NCBI RefSeq assembly: GCF_045679555.1
Contig: NC_092091.1
Coordinates: 12,239,918-12,303,917 of the forward strand
Origin: Salvelinus alpinus
Lineage: Eukaryota > Chordata > Actinopteri > Salmoniformes > Salmonidae
Reading direction: 5' to 3'
DNA length: 64,000 nucleotides
Position numbers and translations under genes: made by a program. The notes beneath the pieces are model-generated. The model saw only the letters and a program-made list of their open reading frames with translations. It was not told the origin of the DNA and searched no databases. Shown here in pieces: positions 49,273-64,000 of the stretch (position 1 is the first letter of the stretch; the number at the start of each line of letters is the position of its first letter).

Positions 49273-49375
49273 TCTACACTCTTAAAAATAAAGGTGCAAG
49301 TTGGAACCTAATAAGGTTCTTGAGAGCGATAGCATAGGGGAACCTTCAGAGTCTCTAAAGAACCATAAAAAAAAT
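49273..49375. mobile_element. Fragment of a dispersed fish MITE
   Basis: ACACTCTTAAAAATAAAGGT, then TTGGAACCTAATAAGGTTCT and GGGGAACCTTCAGAG. It resembles a common salmonid short element. Class unknown. Confidence 0.4.
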
Positions 49376-49888
49376 CACAAACCAGAAACATTTTGTCACT
49401 CCAGGACCGGAATTCAATCGCCTTATTTGCATATTTCCCAGGGTGCCTTTCGAGTGAATTTTAGAATTGCCAGAACTACCCATGTTTGTTGGTTGTTGCA
49501 TTCTTTAATTTTCACCAAATGAGATCATATCTGAATATGTTGTCATTCAAATTAAATTATTGAAGACAATAGAATACATTTTTCATAAGGCCTTATTTTG
49601 AGGGCCTAGTTTTACCCTAATACAGTGGCCTAAAACTCATAGTTTACAGGCCACATAAGGCCTGCAAGTCACATTATGCTGCATTGCAAAGTAATTAGGG
49701 TTGTGACAAGACCAGTATCGCAATATATATATATTCAAAAAAAGAATGAAAACACGAAGCAGACCTAACTCTTTGGTCGATTCCCACGGGGGACAAGTAC
49801 AGAAAAAAGTATGTAAATGTATGCACTCACTACTGTAAGTTGGATAAGAACGCCTGCTAAAATGTAAAAATGTTTTTTTTGTAGCAGC
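49376..49888. other. Unassigned spacer
   Basis: Nothing recognised apart from short AT runs. Confidence 0.3.
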
Positions 49889-49889
49889 C

Positions 49890-51087
49890 GCACCACATTA
49901 TGGAGAGGAGGTTGCTGGAAGCCAACCTGTTGCAAGGCAGGCTGAACAATCGAGGCGTGAAACTTACTGGTAAAGAAGGCGAGGTTGGATCTCTGGAGAT
50001 GTGTTCTTGTCAGCAGCTAGACTATTATATTGTCTGTGAGGGTAATGACTCAGGATTTGAGAAATAGAGCTGGGACAATACCATTATCGCAATACCGGTT
50101 ATTATAATGGAACGGAAACAAAACACGAAGCGGAATTAACTTCTTTAGGAAAACAGCCCTAATGTTGGAAACAAACATCATTATGTTGTTATCCAGTCAC
50201 ATTTATTTTCCAAGCTATAGCACAATATTTTACATACAGCAGGTTTTTAAAGGACCGAATAGTTAGGTCTGCTTCGTGTGAATCATCTCTAGACCCATAG
50301 ATACAACCTCACCTTCCATACCTGTCAGTGAATCATCAAATTTGCCATGGGAAAAATATTTCGATACTGGTATCATCACAGCCATACTGAGAACTTTCAC
50401 CCTTTTTATTTCAGTAATGCTCAAAGTTACTGCTGATGGGCTCACATAAAGGTACGATGGAGGAAAGTAGGAACTGTAAACAAGACCAATGTGTGTCACT
50501 ATATGTTGCACACTAAGCTGAGTTCTGTCTCTGCCCCTGCAGCAGACAGTGGGAAGGGGCTCCAGGTGCTGCTGTGGAATGGGAGGCTGATGCAGGTGCA
50601 TATTGACTCTAGCTGTGTGGATCCCTCTAGCTGTGTGGACTCTAGCTGTGTGGATCAGCATGAGCGGATCATCAGGGAGCTCCAGCGAATTCCTCCGCTG
50701 CCATGACAATTTGCTCTGCGTCCACACCACAGTGCTGTCCATCAGCAGGAGGACCATGCCATTGTTCAATCATGCTGCCATGGCCACTGAGGGTTCTGCC
50801 TACTCACCTGTGTAGTCTGAGAGGGAGGGGCCAGAGAGGGAGGGGCTAGAGAAGAAGGTGGACCTCCAGTTGGAGAGCTCAAAGACACAAAAGAGGTAGA
50901 ACATGATACATCCACCTCTTCTTCATCCCTGTTGGAGGATGAGGAGGCAGGCGCTGTCAACCTGTTGGCCAGCACAGAGCTCTGTCCCCTGGACAAGCTG
51001 GTGACAGAACCCGACCCGCCTAGAAGTACTAGAGAAGCCTTCCAGAGCCCCAGCACAGACAGCCAGGTATTGAGTACCCTCAGCTAA
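49890..51087 (+). pseudogene. Decayed C11orf16-like locus (tentative)
   Basis: Two stretches look like spliced exons in the same frame. The first follows TTTTTTTTGTAGCAG at 49889, reads HHIMERRLLEANLLQGRLNN and ends ACTG before GTAAAG (~49968). The second follows TCTGCCCCTGCAG at ~50542, reads ADSGKGLQVLLWNGRLMQVH and then stops at ~50706. A later segment (~50881-51087) in the same frame reads DTSTSSSSLLEDEEAGAVN and is acidic and Ser-rich. The LLWNG block and Ser-rich tail loosely resemble human C11orf16 (HFWNGKAAKVP; SSSSSSSCEQDG). Position and plus-strand orientation, tail-to-tail with akip1, match human. In-frame stops between the segments and an 18-bp-scale SSCVD duplication suggest decay, but missed introns are possible. 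Confidence 0.4.
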
Positions 51088-51099
51088 AACTGCTGACTG

Positions 51100-51456
51100 A
51101 TTCACTATGCACAACCTGATACTGGGCACATCTATAATGTTGCCTAGTCACTACTCCTACCTATATGTAAATAGCTACCTCGTACCCCTGCACATCAACT
51201 CGGTACTGGTACTCCCTGTATATATCCATGTTATTTTTTTACATTTTTCCCACTTAGACTTTTATTTATACAACACAAAAACCACCACACCCGATATACA
51301 CCATGTTATTTTTGACTCATTGTTATTCACTGTGTATTTATTCCTTGTCACTTTTTATTTTACTCTGCATTGTTGGAAAAGGACCCATAAGTAAGTATTT
51401 TACTGTTTGTCTACACTGGTTGTTTATGAAGCATGTGAAAAATACAATTTGATTTG
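51100..51456 (+). mobile_element. L2-like LINE 3' tail
   Basis: CCTATATGTAAATAGCTACC, then GTACCCCTGCACATCAACTC, ending AAATACAATTTGATTTGA. A 5'-truncated 3' UTR of the LINE family represented at 2729-5965. Confidence 0.8.
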
Positions 51457-51847
51457 AGCTGTATGCTGAAAATGCAGTAATGTAAAACTGATGATTATAC
51501 AAACCAAAACTAAGTACAACATGCATGGTTCAACCATAAATATGATTACATCTGTTGATTTGTCAGGGAAAGTACCCAAAAATTCCAGTCCACGAAAACG
51601 ATCTACCCTGACATTAAAATCAGCGTTTCACCCACTTCCTGGTTGTGAGAGGAGAAGCGTGACCATCAGGGGTGTGTTTTGCCTGACAGACTCCAGACCT
51701 CACGGTCACAACTGTTTATATATTAAGGTTTTGTCTATCAGATATGAATCTTGTGGAGTATATGTATTAAACATTCGATTGAGAGTTGTTGAGTTGACAA
51801 GAAAAACTGTGCCATAAACTAAATGATCATTGATATAAAATATATAC

Positions 51848-51853
51848 TTTATT
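51848..51853 (-). promoter_or_regulatory. akip1: Candidate poly(A) signal of akip1
   Basis: AATAAA on the minus strand, about 270 bp past the akip1 stop codon. Confidence 0.5.
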
Positions 51854-52123
51854 ATACTGATATGACAAAAAAAAAAAAGAAATCTTTACATGATGCGTTT
51901 GGATAGACATTTTACATACAAAATTGAATATAAAAATAAAATCATGATTCAATCATCAAAATATGGCTTCTCATTTAGCAGCAAATTAATAACACTATCA
52001 CTCTAACGCGACATTTCAACAGAAAACGATAGTATGACGTGAAAATATGTACGTAAACATTCAGGTTGGGCAGTTTTGTTATTGTTAGCAGAAAGGTCAT
52101 GGGGATTGGTCAGGGGTGAGAGG

Positions 52124-54378
52124 TTAGAGGTGAAATGTGAGGTTCATGCTCTCTCCTGCATTAATCCGTACTACCCGGGTCTGTTGCTGGGAGTCCTGCG
52201 TTCCTGCAGTAATTTTATAGGTACCTGGAGACACCTCAATGTGGAAATCCTCAGGTGATGACTGTGCCTGTAGAAACACAGGCATAGCTTAGTATCTCAA
52301 CCACAGGAGTATGACAAGAAATGCCATTTCAAATGGCATGTTTTTGTTGACTTTCCCATTTGAATATATGGGCTCTGCCCTACAATTCTAAATGTACAAT
52401 ATGGCTTTATGACAGCTTGTTGCACTGAAAGGCTGTAACTTTGCCTCACATGTTTCCTGGTCTGCAGTGAGGTCCCTGGGTGTTGGTGAGATTGAGAATG
52501 GTATCTACACACATGGGTTCTCTCATTTTCCATAGGCTCTGTCTCCGACATGTAAAAGTTCTGTAATACAAACATATTTATCTAGCACTGACAAAAGCAT
52601 GCACAAAGTAAGGGCAGTAGAATTGGTTTGGAGCACATACCTTGCATTGATATGTTGTCTGTGCCATGAATTCAGCTATGGTCTCAAAAGCATCATCCAG
52701 GCTTGTGTGGGCTGAGTCTCCCTGAACCTGAATATGGACAGTTGGACATCAAAGTGGCAATCAGCAGTAGAAACAATAACAAAGAGCTATAGATGCAAGG
52801 ACTCACCACCGATGCTACTAAATGTATAGTTTAACCATGTTGAGTCTATACAGTGTTTTAGATTTACTTTGTTTACAAACATTGGAGTTAAACAAACTTA
52901 TATTATAAGGGGCGGCAGGTAGCCTAGTGGTTAGAGCATTGGGCCAGTAACCAAAAGGTTGTTAGATCGAATCCCCGAGCTGACATGGTCAAAATCTGTC
53001 GTTCTGCCCCTGAACAAGGCAGTTAACCCACTGTTCATAAGCCTTCATTGTAAATAGGAATTTGTTGTTAACTGACTTGCCTAGTTAAATAAATATATAT
53101 TTTGGGTTCTGATAGGGTACAACAGTTGAACTAAGCTCATATAAAGTGGGAATATGTAACTTTTTGGGCAACCCGGCCAAATTCAAAATAGAAATGTGAG
53201 TTATAGATCTAACATTTTACTTGAAAGCAAGTCTAAGAAGCAGTAGATATGTTCTATGTGCGCTATTTCTATGCTTCCCGTTCTTAAATGTTTTGTACAC
53301 CAGCTTCAAACAGCTGAAAATACAATATTTTGGGTTATGGAAAATATATTTCACAGCGGTTTAGATGGTACAATGATTCTCTACACTATATCAGCTTATT
53401 TTGTGACAAACTGAAATTAGGCAAACAATTAGTTTTAGCAACCAGGAATGGTCAGATCAATTTCTGCATAGTGCAACTTTAAATTATATTCTTCAAGAAT
53501 CAAAGGGGTACATATCCTTCATTTATTAGTCATAAAATTGATGTAGCAATTGCATGAGACAAATGAGATAAATTCCCCAAATGCCCCAGTGCTTCACATA
53601 GTACAAAGAAACCAGAGAAAACAAGATAGCTGACATAAAGACTACACGGTTCCATGCGCGCAATAATACAATTATTGTGGATAATCAGATTAATATAATA
53701 GTTCGTTTAAAACGTTTCCATGCATACTTTGCATGAATAACGACGTCCCTAATAAATCTGTATACAATACATGGTACATCTAAAATCAGGCTACTGATGG
53801 GACTTTTTATAAATGCAGAAAATCGCCAACAAAACAAACCTTCTACCACAGTGACCATGTTATCTTTACTAATACTATCTGATTCCGAGTTCGGACAAAT
53901 AAAGTTTGCATGTGAGAACCATTTTTAAAATGCATACTTTCAGTGAACTCACTCCACTCGCACAGAAGGGGAAGTTTGCGGTGAGGGTGCTAGCACATGC
54001 GCATATCAAATATTCACGACTGGAACACCGACTAAAGTGTTGAGATGTCCTAATATTTCGAAAGATTAAAATACCTGGTTTTCTGTGCAATCTGCGTATG
54101 CTTACTTCGATTATGACCTTACGCCGATTAAGATAAACATAGTATGGTGTTTACATGACTAACGCCATACTCGGCCATAATAAATGTAATATCGAATTAA
54201 TAGTGTGCATGTAAATGTACTCAATTACACATAAGCCTACCTCCTCACTCACGGCGTTGTCATCCTTTGGTGTTGTACTGGGATACGGATTCGAACTAGA
54301 CCAGTCTACACTCCGTCTCGAGGCTCTCTCCAGTACTTCTAGGCCGAGTCTGGCGGAGCGGAGCAGGGATAACTCCAT
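52124..54378 (-). CDS. akip1: A-kinase-interacting protein 1
   Basis: Akip1 binds the PKA catalytic subunit and modulates its nuclear location and NF-kB signalling. Four exons: 54378-54241, 52727-52641, 52560-52450 and 52267-52124, all phase 0, giving 159 aa (human 210). The N-terminus MELSLLRSARLGLEVLERAS matches human SLQRSARLALEVLERAKRRAVDW. Exon 2 has AFETIAEFMAQTTYQC (human FRTMAEFMDYTSSQC). Exon 3 has THVCRYH (human THVYRYH). The C-terminus EDFHIEVSPGTYKITAG and AGESMNLTFHL matches the human IEVYPGTYSVTVG tail. The middle is shorter than in mammals. A stronger internal donor (GTGAGT at ~54256) could give a variant exon 1. The first in-frame ATG fits; the upstream frame opens only with GTG. 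A HpaI SINE and a MITE lie in intron 1. Confidence 0.87.
52908..53095 (+). mobile_element. HpaI-type salmonid SINE
   Basis: Head GGTAGCCTAGTGGTTAGAGC, box-B-like GGTTGTTAGATCGAATCC, HpaI site in GGCAGTTAACCCACTG, tail CTTGCCTAGTTAAATAAAT. In akip1 intron 1. Confidence 0.92.
53144..53482 (+). mobile_element. Non-autonomous DNA element, copy 1
   Basis: Begins AAGTGGGAATATGTAACTTT and ends GCATAGTGCAACTTTA, imperfect inverted ends. The same sequence lies in opposite orientation at 59395-59763. Confidence 0.75.
53483..54240. other. akip1 intron 1, unassigned part
   Basis: No exon or named repeat recognised. Confidence 0.4.
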
Positions 54379-54500
54379 CTGCCAGGCGTGCCTCGCTATA
54401 GGAAACAACACCGCGGGTCAAATCTCTGCTGTACCCAACCCACCGGCAAACAACCCTCGTATGACAAGAAACATATTGTAGAATAACGTAAACATAACGC

Positions 54501-54508
54501 TGACGTCA
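54501..54508. promoter_or_regulatory. akip1: Full palindromic CRE upstream of akip1
   Basis: TGACGTCA lies 123 bp upstream of the akip1 start codon. This is the consensus CREB/ATF site, in promoter position. Use in vivo is inferred. Confidence 0.5.
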
Positions 54509-54659
54509 CAATCTCCATTGCTTTGTGCACGCAGATTTGACAGAGCACGAGCAGCAATGCAAAACAGGCAGTGAGCACTCGAGTAGATCCCTAAATTCGA
54601 GAATATGTTGAACACGAATTCCCATCCAATCATAATAATTTGTGTGGACGAGAAACAAT

Positions 54660-55496
54660 GTATTCACAGAAAGCTACTTACCAGAAAACTTACGCCTGTT
54701 TAAATTACTTTTGCGCGCACTAAACTTGCTTTAAAGATTGTCGTCACATTTCCGGTGTAGGGCACCGCCTTTATAATCTGGAATGACTAGATCCCGCTCC
54801 GTCTCTCACCAAATTAATCCTTTATTCTGGTGTAAGTGTCAAAATATTTAATTAATTCAAATATGTTATTCAAAAATGGGCATTGCTCATGGCCCGAATC
54901 AATGTGCTGTGAAATGGTTACTTACACTGCCGGATGTAATCATGTCTTGATTAAAAATAGTTTTTCCATTAGTGACTCTTTTAGGTTGTTTTGGTAATGT
55001 AACAGAGACATCAAATACAAAAACTACGAATGTACACCTACTTCATTATAACAGAAAATCCAGGTTATTAAAATAACTTCAGTCATGACCTGCAAACTGT
55101 ATTTGACTCACCCGTGGTCAAACCAGGTCCTGCAAAACTATTTGTACAGGTTGACCTAGCCAAACACTGACACCTCATGCATCCTATTATCCTGACAGTT
55201 ATTTGGTGGATTCAAGGTAGCTTGTAGATCAGCGATTCTGTCCAGGCCAATTGCAATGTCTCAAACACACCTTTATTAGCCAAATCAGATGTGTACATGC
55301 TGGTTGGAACAAGTCTCCACACCCTGTAACTACAAGGACCAAGGTTGTTGACCAGAGTGACAAAGGCATTGTTCTATGCAGCAAATCAATCCATTCTGTT
55401 CCTTTGACATATTTTACCCAACAATGTGTGAGCTAAGCTTCAGGCAACATTTACATCTTCGACAGACCACAAGACAAGTCGATCCCATTTATACAG
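54660..55496. other. akip1-rpl27a spacer
   Basis: Nothing recognised. It holds the akip1 upstream region and the end of rpl27a. Confidence 0.4.
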
Positions 55497-55502
55497 TTTA
55501 TT
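55497..55502 (-). promoter_or_regulatory. rpl27a: Poly(A) signal of rpl27a
   Basis: AATAAA on the minus strand 20 bp past the stop codon, giving the very short 3' UTR typical of ribosomal protein genes. Confidence 0.75.
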
Positions 55503-55522
55503 CGAAAAACACTGACAGGAGC

Positions 55523-61098
<5,576 letters not shown>

Positions 61099-61190
61099 CT
61101 TGGAGGATAAATTAAGAGGAACGCGAATTGGAAATCTCACGGTTTTGTACGAGATTTGCAACACGACACAACTTTCAAAGAACCTACAGC
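61099..61190 (-). promoter_or_regulatory. rpl27a: rpl27a 5' UTR and probable TOP start site
   Basis: Upstream of the ATG the minus strand reads GCGTTCCTCTTAATTTATCC, containing a C-led pyrimidine run (TTCCTCTT) about 20-25 bp before the start codon. That is where a 5' TOP transcription start of a ribosomal protein mRNA is expected. Confidence 0.5.
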
Positions 61191-61639
61191 GACATCAGAC
61201 GGACGGTCCGTGCTATACGGAATTCTCGGGACGTCCCTACCCCGTTGAAGTTTTTTTTTTAAATGGTTAGGTGAGGGTTATGGGACGGACAGAAGAAAAA
61301 AAATATGTGCGAATACAAGCTGATAAATTGAGAAGTTTATGAATATGAATTGAAACAATGCTATTCATTCCTGAATTAGACTGAATGATATCGCAGTTTG
61401 ATCCCCAACCAAATCATGATCACACGAAGCTGCAGTAGGCCTATTTATTTATTAGGCTATAACAAAAATTTCTCAGATACCAGTTATCAGTAATTTTTAT
61501 TGGACAATTTACATCCCAGCTAGCACATAACGTTCTGAGAACCATGTTTCTTAGCGCTTGGCGAGAGCGTAGTTGTCCTATGGTTATTTTGCATACAACC
61601 TTCCTACAACTTTCTGGGAATTCTGCAAGATAGCTGCTT

Positions 61640-62530
61640 CACTCTGGGCACACACTGGTTGAATCAACATTGCTTCCACATAATTTCAATTAAATTACGT
61701 TAAACCAACTTGGAATTGACGTCTCTATTCTCTCTACTCACTTGACCTCTGCTGGTCTCTATTCTCTCTACTCACTTGACCTCTGCTGGTCTCTATTCTC
61801 TCTACTCACTTGACCTCTGCTGGTCTCTATTCTCTCTACTCACTTGACCTCTGCTGGTCTCTATTCTCTCTACTCACTTGACCTCTGCTGGTCTCTATTC
61901 TCTCTACTCACTTGACCTCTGCTGGTCTCTATTCTCTCTACTCACTTGACCTCTGTTGGTCTCTATTCTCTCTACTCACTTGACCTCCGTTGGTCTCTAT
62001 TCTCTCTACTCACTTGACCTCTGTTGGTCTCTATTCTCTCTACTCACTTGACCTCTGTTGGTCTCTATTCTCTCTACTCACTTGATCTCTGCAGGACTCG
62101 AGTGATTTGTAGCTTGTTTTTATTGTTGTCTGAATACCAGACCTGTTTGGGTTATTGCTCTGTCCATCACCGAATCTTTGCAGCAATCACAGGCAACACC
62201 TCGATGAGCAACTGCAACAGGAGATAGCCCTTTTCCACCAACTGGATCATGTACAGAACATGTACAGAACATCACCTTCATCTGCCAACCACAGTTCAGC
62301 AGTGAGCTGGTGAGCACTTCACCATATTTGTTCACTTGAACAATGCTCTTGGACCTTTTCTTGTTTGACTTAATCGGCAGATGTTCTTGGAGTATGTTTG
62401 AAATGGCCCCTTATAGCCATTTGTTGTAGAAACAGAAGGCCATCCCACTGGTTAAATCAATGTTGTTTCAAAGAAATTACACTGAACCATCGTGGAATAG
62501 ACGTTGAATTGACGTCTGTGCCCAGTGGGA
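61640..62530. mobile_element. Dispersed element containing a minisatellite
   Basis: The left part has GGGCACACACTGGTTGAATC and ends AATTGACGTC. The right part has TGGTTAAATCAATGTTGTTT and AATTGACGTCTGTGCCCAGT. These look like the two sides of a common salmonid MITE with CCCAGTG-type ends, separated by a 34-bp tandem array and ~340 bp of other DNA. Confidence 0.5.
61722..62095. repeat. 34-bp minisatellite, 11 units
   Basis: Unit TCTCTATTCTCTCTACTCAC + TTGACCTCTGCTGG, eleven tandem copies. The first units have CTGCTGG; most of the later ones read CTGTTGG or CCGTTGG. Pyrimidine-rich on the plus strand. Confidence 0.95.
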
Positions 62531-62623
62531 TGTCACGTGATTCCTTCGGTGTTGTACAAACATTGTTTGTCGACACAACACGTATAAATGTGGGACCATC
62601 ACTGCTGTTTAGTGGGCCTGTGT

Positions 62624-62773
62624 GTACATTTAAGTCATTTAGCAGACGCTCTTATCCAGAGCGACTTACAAATTGGAAAGTTCATACATATTCATCCTGG
62701 TCCCCCCGTGGGAATTGAGCCCACAACCCTGGCGTTGCAAGCGCCATGCTCTACCAACTGAGCCACACGGGAC
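62624..62773 (-). mobile_element. tRNA-Ala-headed V-SINE-like element
   Basis: Minus strand head GTGGCTCAGTTGGTAGAGCA with a TGC-like anticodon loop (CTTGCAAC) and box-B-like GGGCTCAATTCCCAC. It is followed by the conserved GTAAGTCGCTCTGGATAAGA and CTGCTAAATGAC segment. The last part is shared with the insert at 36164-36283. Confidence 0.85.
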
Positions 62774-63318
62774 CTAGTGTGTAATCAGAATACATTTTGT
62801 ACTGTTCTTTTGTGTGGCCGGAAGCATAATGGAACTACACACTGGTGCAAAGCTATCCATTTGGAAAGGACAGTTCTTTTCAAATAGACGTCTGTTGGTT
62901 ATTACGATAAGAATGTTTGATCAAATGTTACCGTTAATGTCATGCAAATAACTCCAGGCTTTTTTATTAGCTCAGGAATGATCGGGTGACAAGATGTGCT
63001 TTTTGTATTGTGCTTCTATTACCCACATAAAGTCTGGACAGAATATTAAAAGAGATTCCATAACTCAAACCCTTGTTTGTCAGATTTGTCACCAGGTACA
63101 AGACCTCCTGGAATCCTTAGTCCTTACTACTACCGCCTCAGTCAAAATTCAGTTATACTGGGACGCTAGCCTTTGAACAAGGCAGATAGCCACTCTAGGT
63201 ATGAAAATCTTCCCATATCAAATAATGAAGTATTATTATTTAATTTTTTTTTGTCAATAAGACTTTTTATTATAAGTTACCGGTTGGGTATTTAATTTGT
63301 CTTGTAAAAAGTTGATTA

Positions 63319-63795
63319 ACTGAGTATACAAAACATTAAGAACATCTGCTCTTTCCATGACAGACTGACCAGGTGAATCCAGGTGAAAGCTATGATCCCT
63401 TACTGATGTCACTTGTTAAATCCACTTCAATCAGTGGAATGAAGGGGAGGAGACAGGTTAATGAAGGATTTTTAAGTCTTGAGACATGGAATGTGTATGT
63501 GTGCCATTCAGAGGGTGAATGGGCAAGACAAAAGATTTATGTGCCTTTGAACCGGGTATGGTAGTAGGTGCCAGGCTCACCGGTTTGTGTCAATAACTGT
63601 ACCGCTGCTGGGTTTTTCACTCTCAACAGTTTCCCATGTGTATCACAAATGGTCCACCACCCAAAGGACATCCAGCCAACTTGACACAACTGTGGAAAGC
63701 ATTGGAGTCAACATCGGTCAGCATCCCTGTGGAACGCTTTCAACACCTTGTAGAGTCCATGCCCCATGTTCTTAATATTCTGTACACTGTGTATA
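63319..63795. mobile_element. Non-autonomous Tc1-derived element, copy 2
   Basis: Left end CTGAGTATACAAAACATTAA, right end TTCTGTACACTGTGTA. Same family as 7254-7770 and more diverged at its ends. Confidence 0.8.
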
Positions 63796-63810
63796 TCCAA
63801 AAGTAATGGT

Positions 63811-64000
63811 TTTTTTTGTGTTTTTTTACCCCCTTTTCTCCCCAATTTTCGTGGTATCCAATCACTAGTAATTACTATCTTGTCTCATCGCTACAACTCC
63901 CGTACGGGCTCGGGAGAGACGAAGGTCGAAAGCCATGCGTCCTCCGAAGCACAACCCAACCAAGCCGCACTGCTTCTTAACACAGCGCGCCTCCAACCCG
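63811..64000 (-). mobile_element. Salmonid SINE, cut by the window edge
   Basis: The tail TTTTTTTACCCCCTTTTCTC is followed by CTCATCGCTACAACTCCCGT and GCGTCCTCCGAAGCACAACC. This is the 3' half of a long salmonid SINE variant in reverse orientation. The tRNA-like head should lie right of the window. Confidence 0.7.

Noticed and set aside
62650-62773. tRNA-Ala gene on the minus strand
   Set aside because: The tRNA-like part continues directly into V-SINE body sequence; it is a SINE head.

Overview
The window is a piece of a salmonid fish genome (Salmo, Oncorhynchus or Salvelinus type). The evidence is many HpaI-type and related tRNA-derived SINEs, several salmonid Tc1-like transposon families (one of the Sleeping Beauty lineage), a teleost L2-like LINE with abundant remains, and intron-rich vertebrate genes. 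There are no bacterial features.

Five recognisable protein-coding genes all lie on the minus strand. In transcription order from the right they are rpl27a (61098-55523, five coding exons), akip1 (54378-52124, four coding exons), znf143 (39999-31038, fifteen coding exons plus a likely untranslated first exon near 45.0 kb), wee1 (27809-21480, nine exons) and swap70 (20256 to beyond the left edge, first seven exons). From memory of the human map, this is the order and relative orientation of RPL27A-AKIP1-ZNF143-WEE1-SWAP70 on 11p15, with some genes between them missing here. A decayed or poorly modelled plus-strand locus at 49.9-51.1 kb, tail-to-tail with akip1, sits where C11orf16 lies in human.

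I derived exon boundaries by hand. They preserve frame across every junction and give proteins close to family length: Wee1 624 aa, Znf143 622 aa, Rpl27a 148 aa. Three introns need GC-AG splicing: one in swap70 and two in znf143. Two rpl27a introns each carry an H/ACA snoRNA-like hairpin pair, the salmonid equivalent of the SNORA3 pair hosted by human RPL27A.

The rest is intron and intergenic DNA dominated by nested mobile elements. Examples are Tc1 in LINE (2.7-6.0 kb), LINE and SINE in Tc1 (11.4-13.5 and 40.4-41.9 kb), a TTAA-target element in Tc1 inside wee1 (23.7-25.7 kb), and a fossil solo LTR inside a short inverted-repeat element inside Tc1 (46.5-49.1 kb). Minisatellites with 23, 30, 32, 34 and 38 bp units are present. 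The most unusual is a 30 x 30-bp array in znf143 whose unit starts exactly at the splice donor of a zinc-finger exon, so that donor-like sequence is repeated through the intron.

The genes act in unrelated housekeeping and signalling roles: ribosome, PKA scaffolding, snRNA/mRNA promoter activation, G2/M checkpoint kinase, and Rac/PIP3 signalling. Their shared orientation is conserved linkage, not an operon. I found no wholly new genetic system. The best leads are the splice-site minisatellite, the cluster of GC-AG introns and the decaying C11orf16-like locus.
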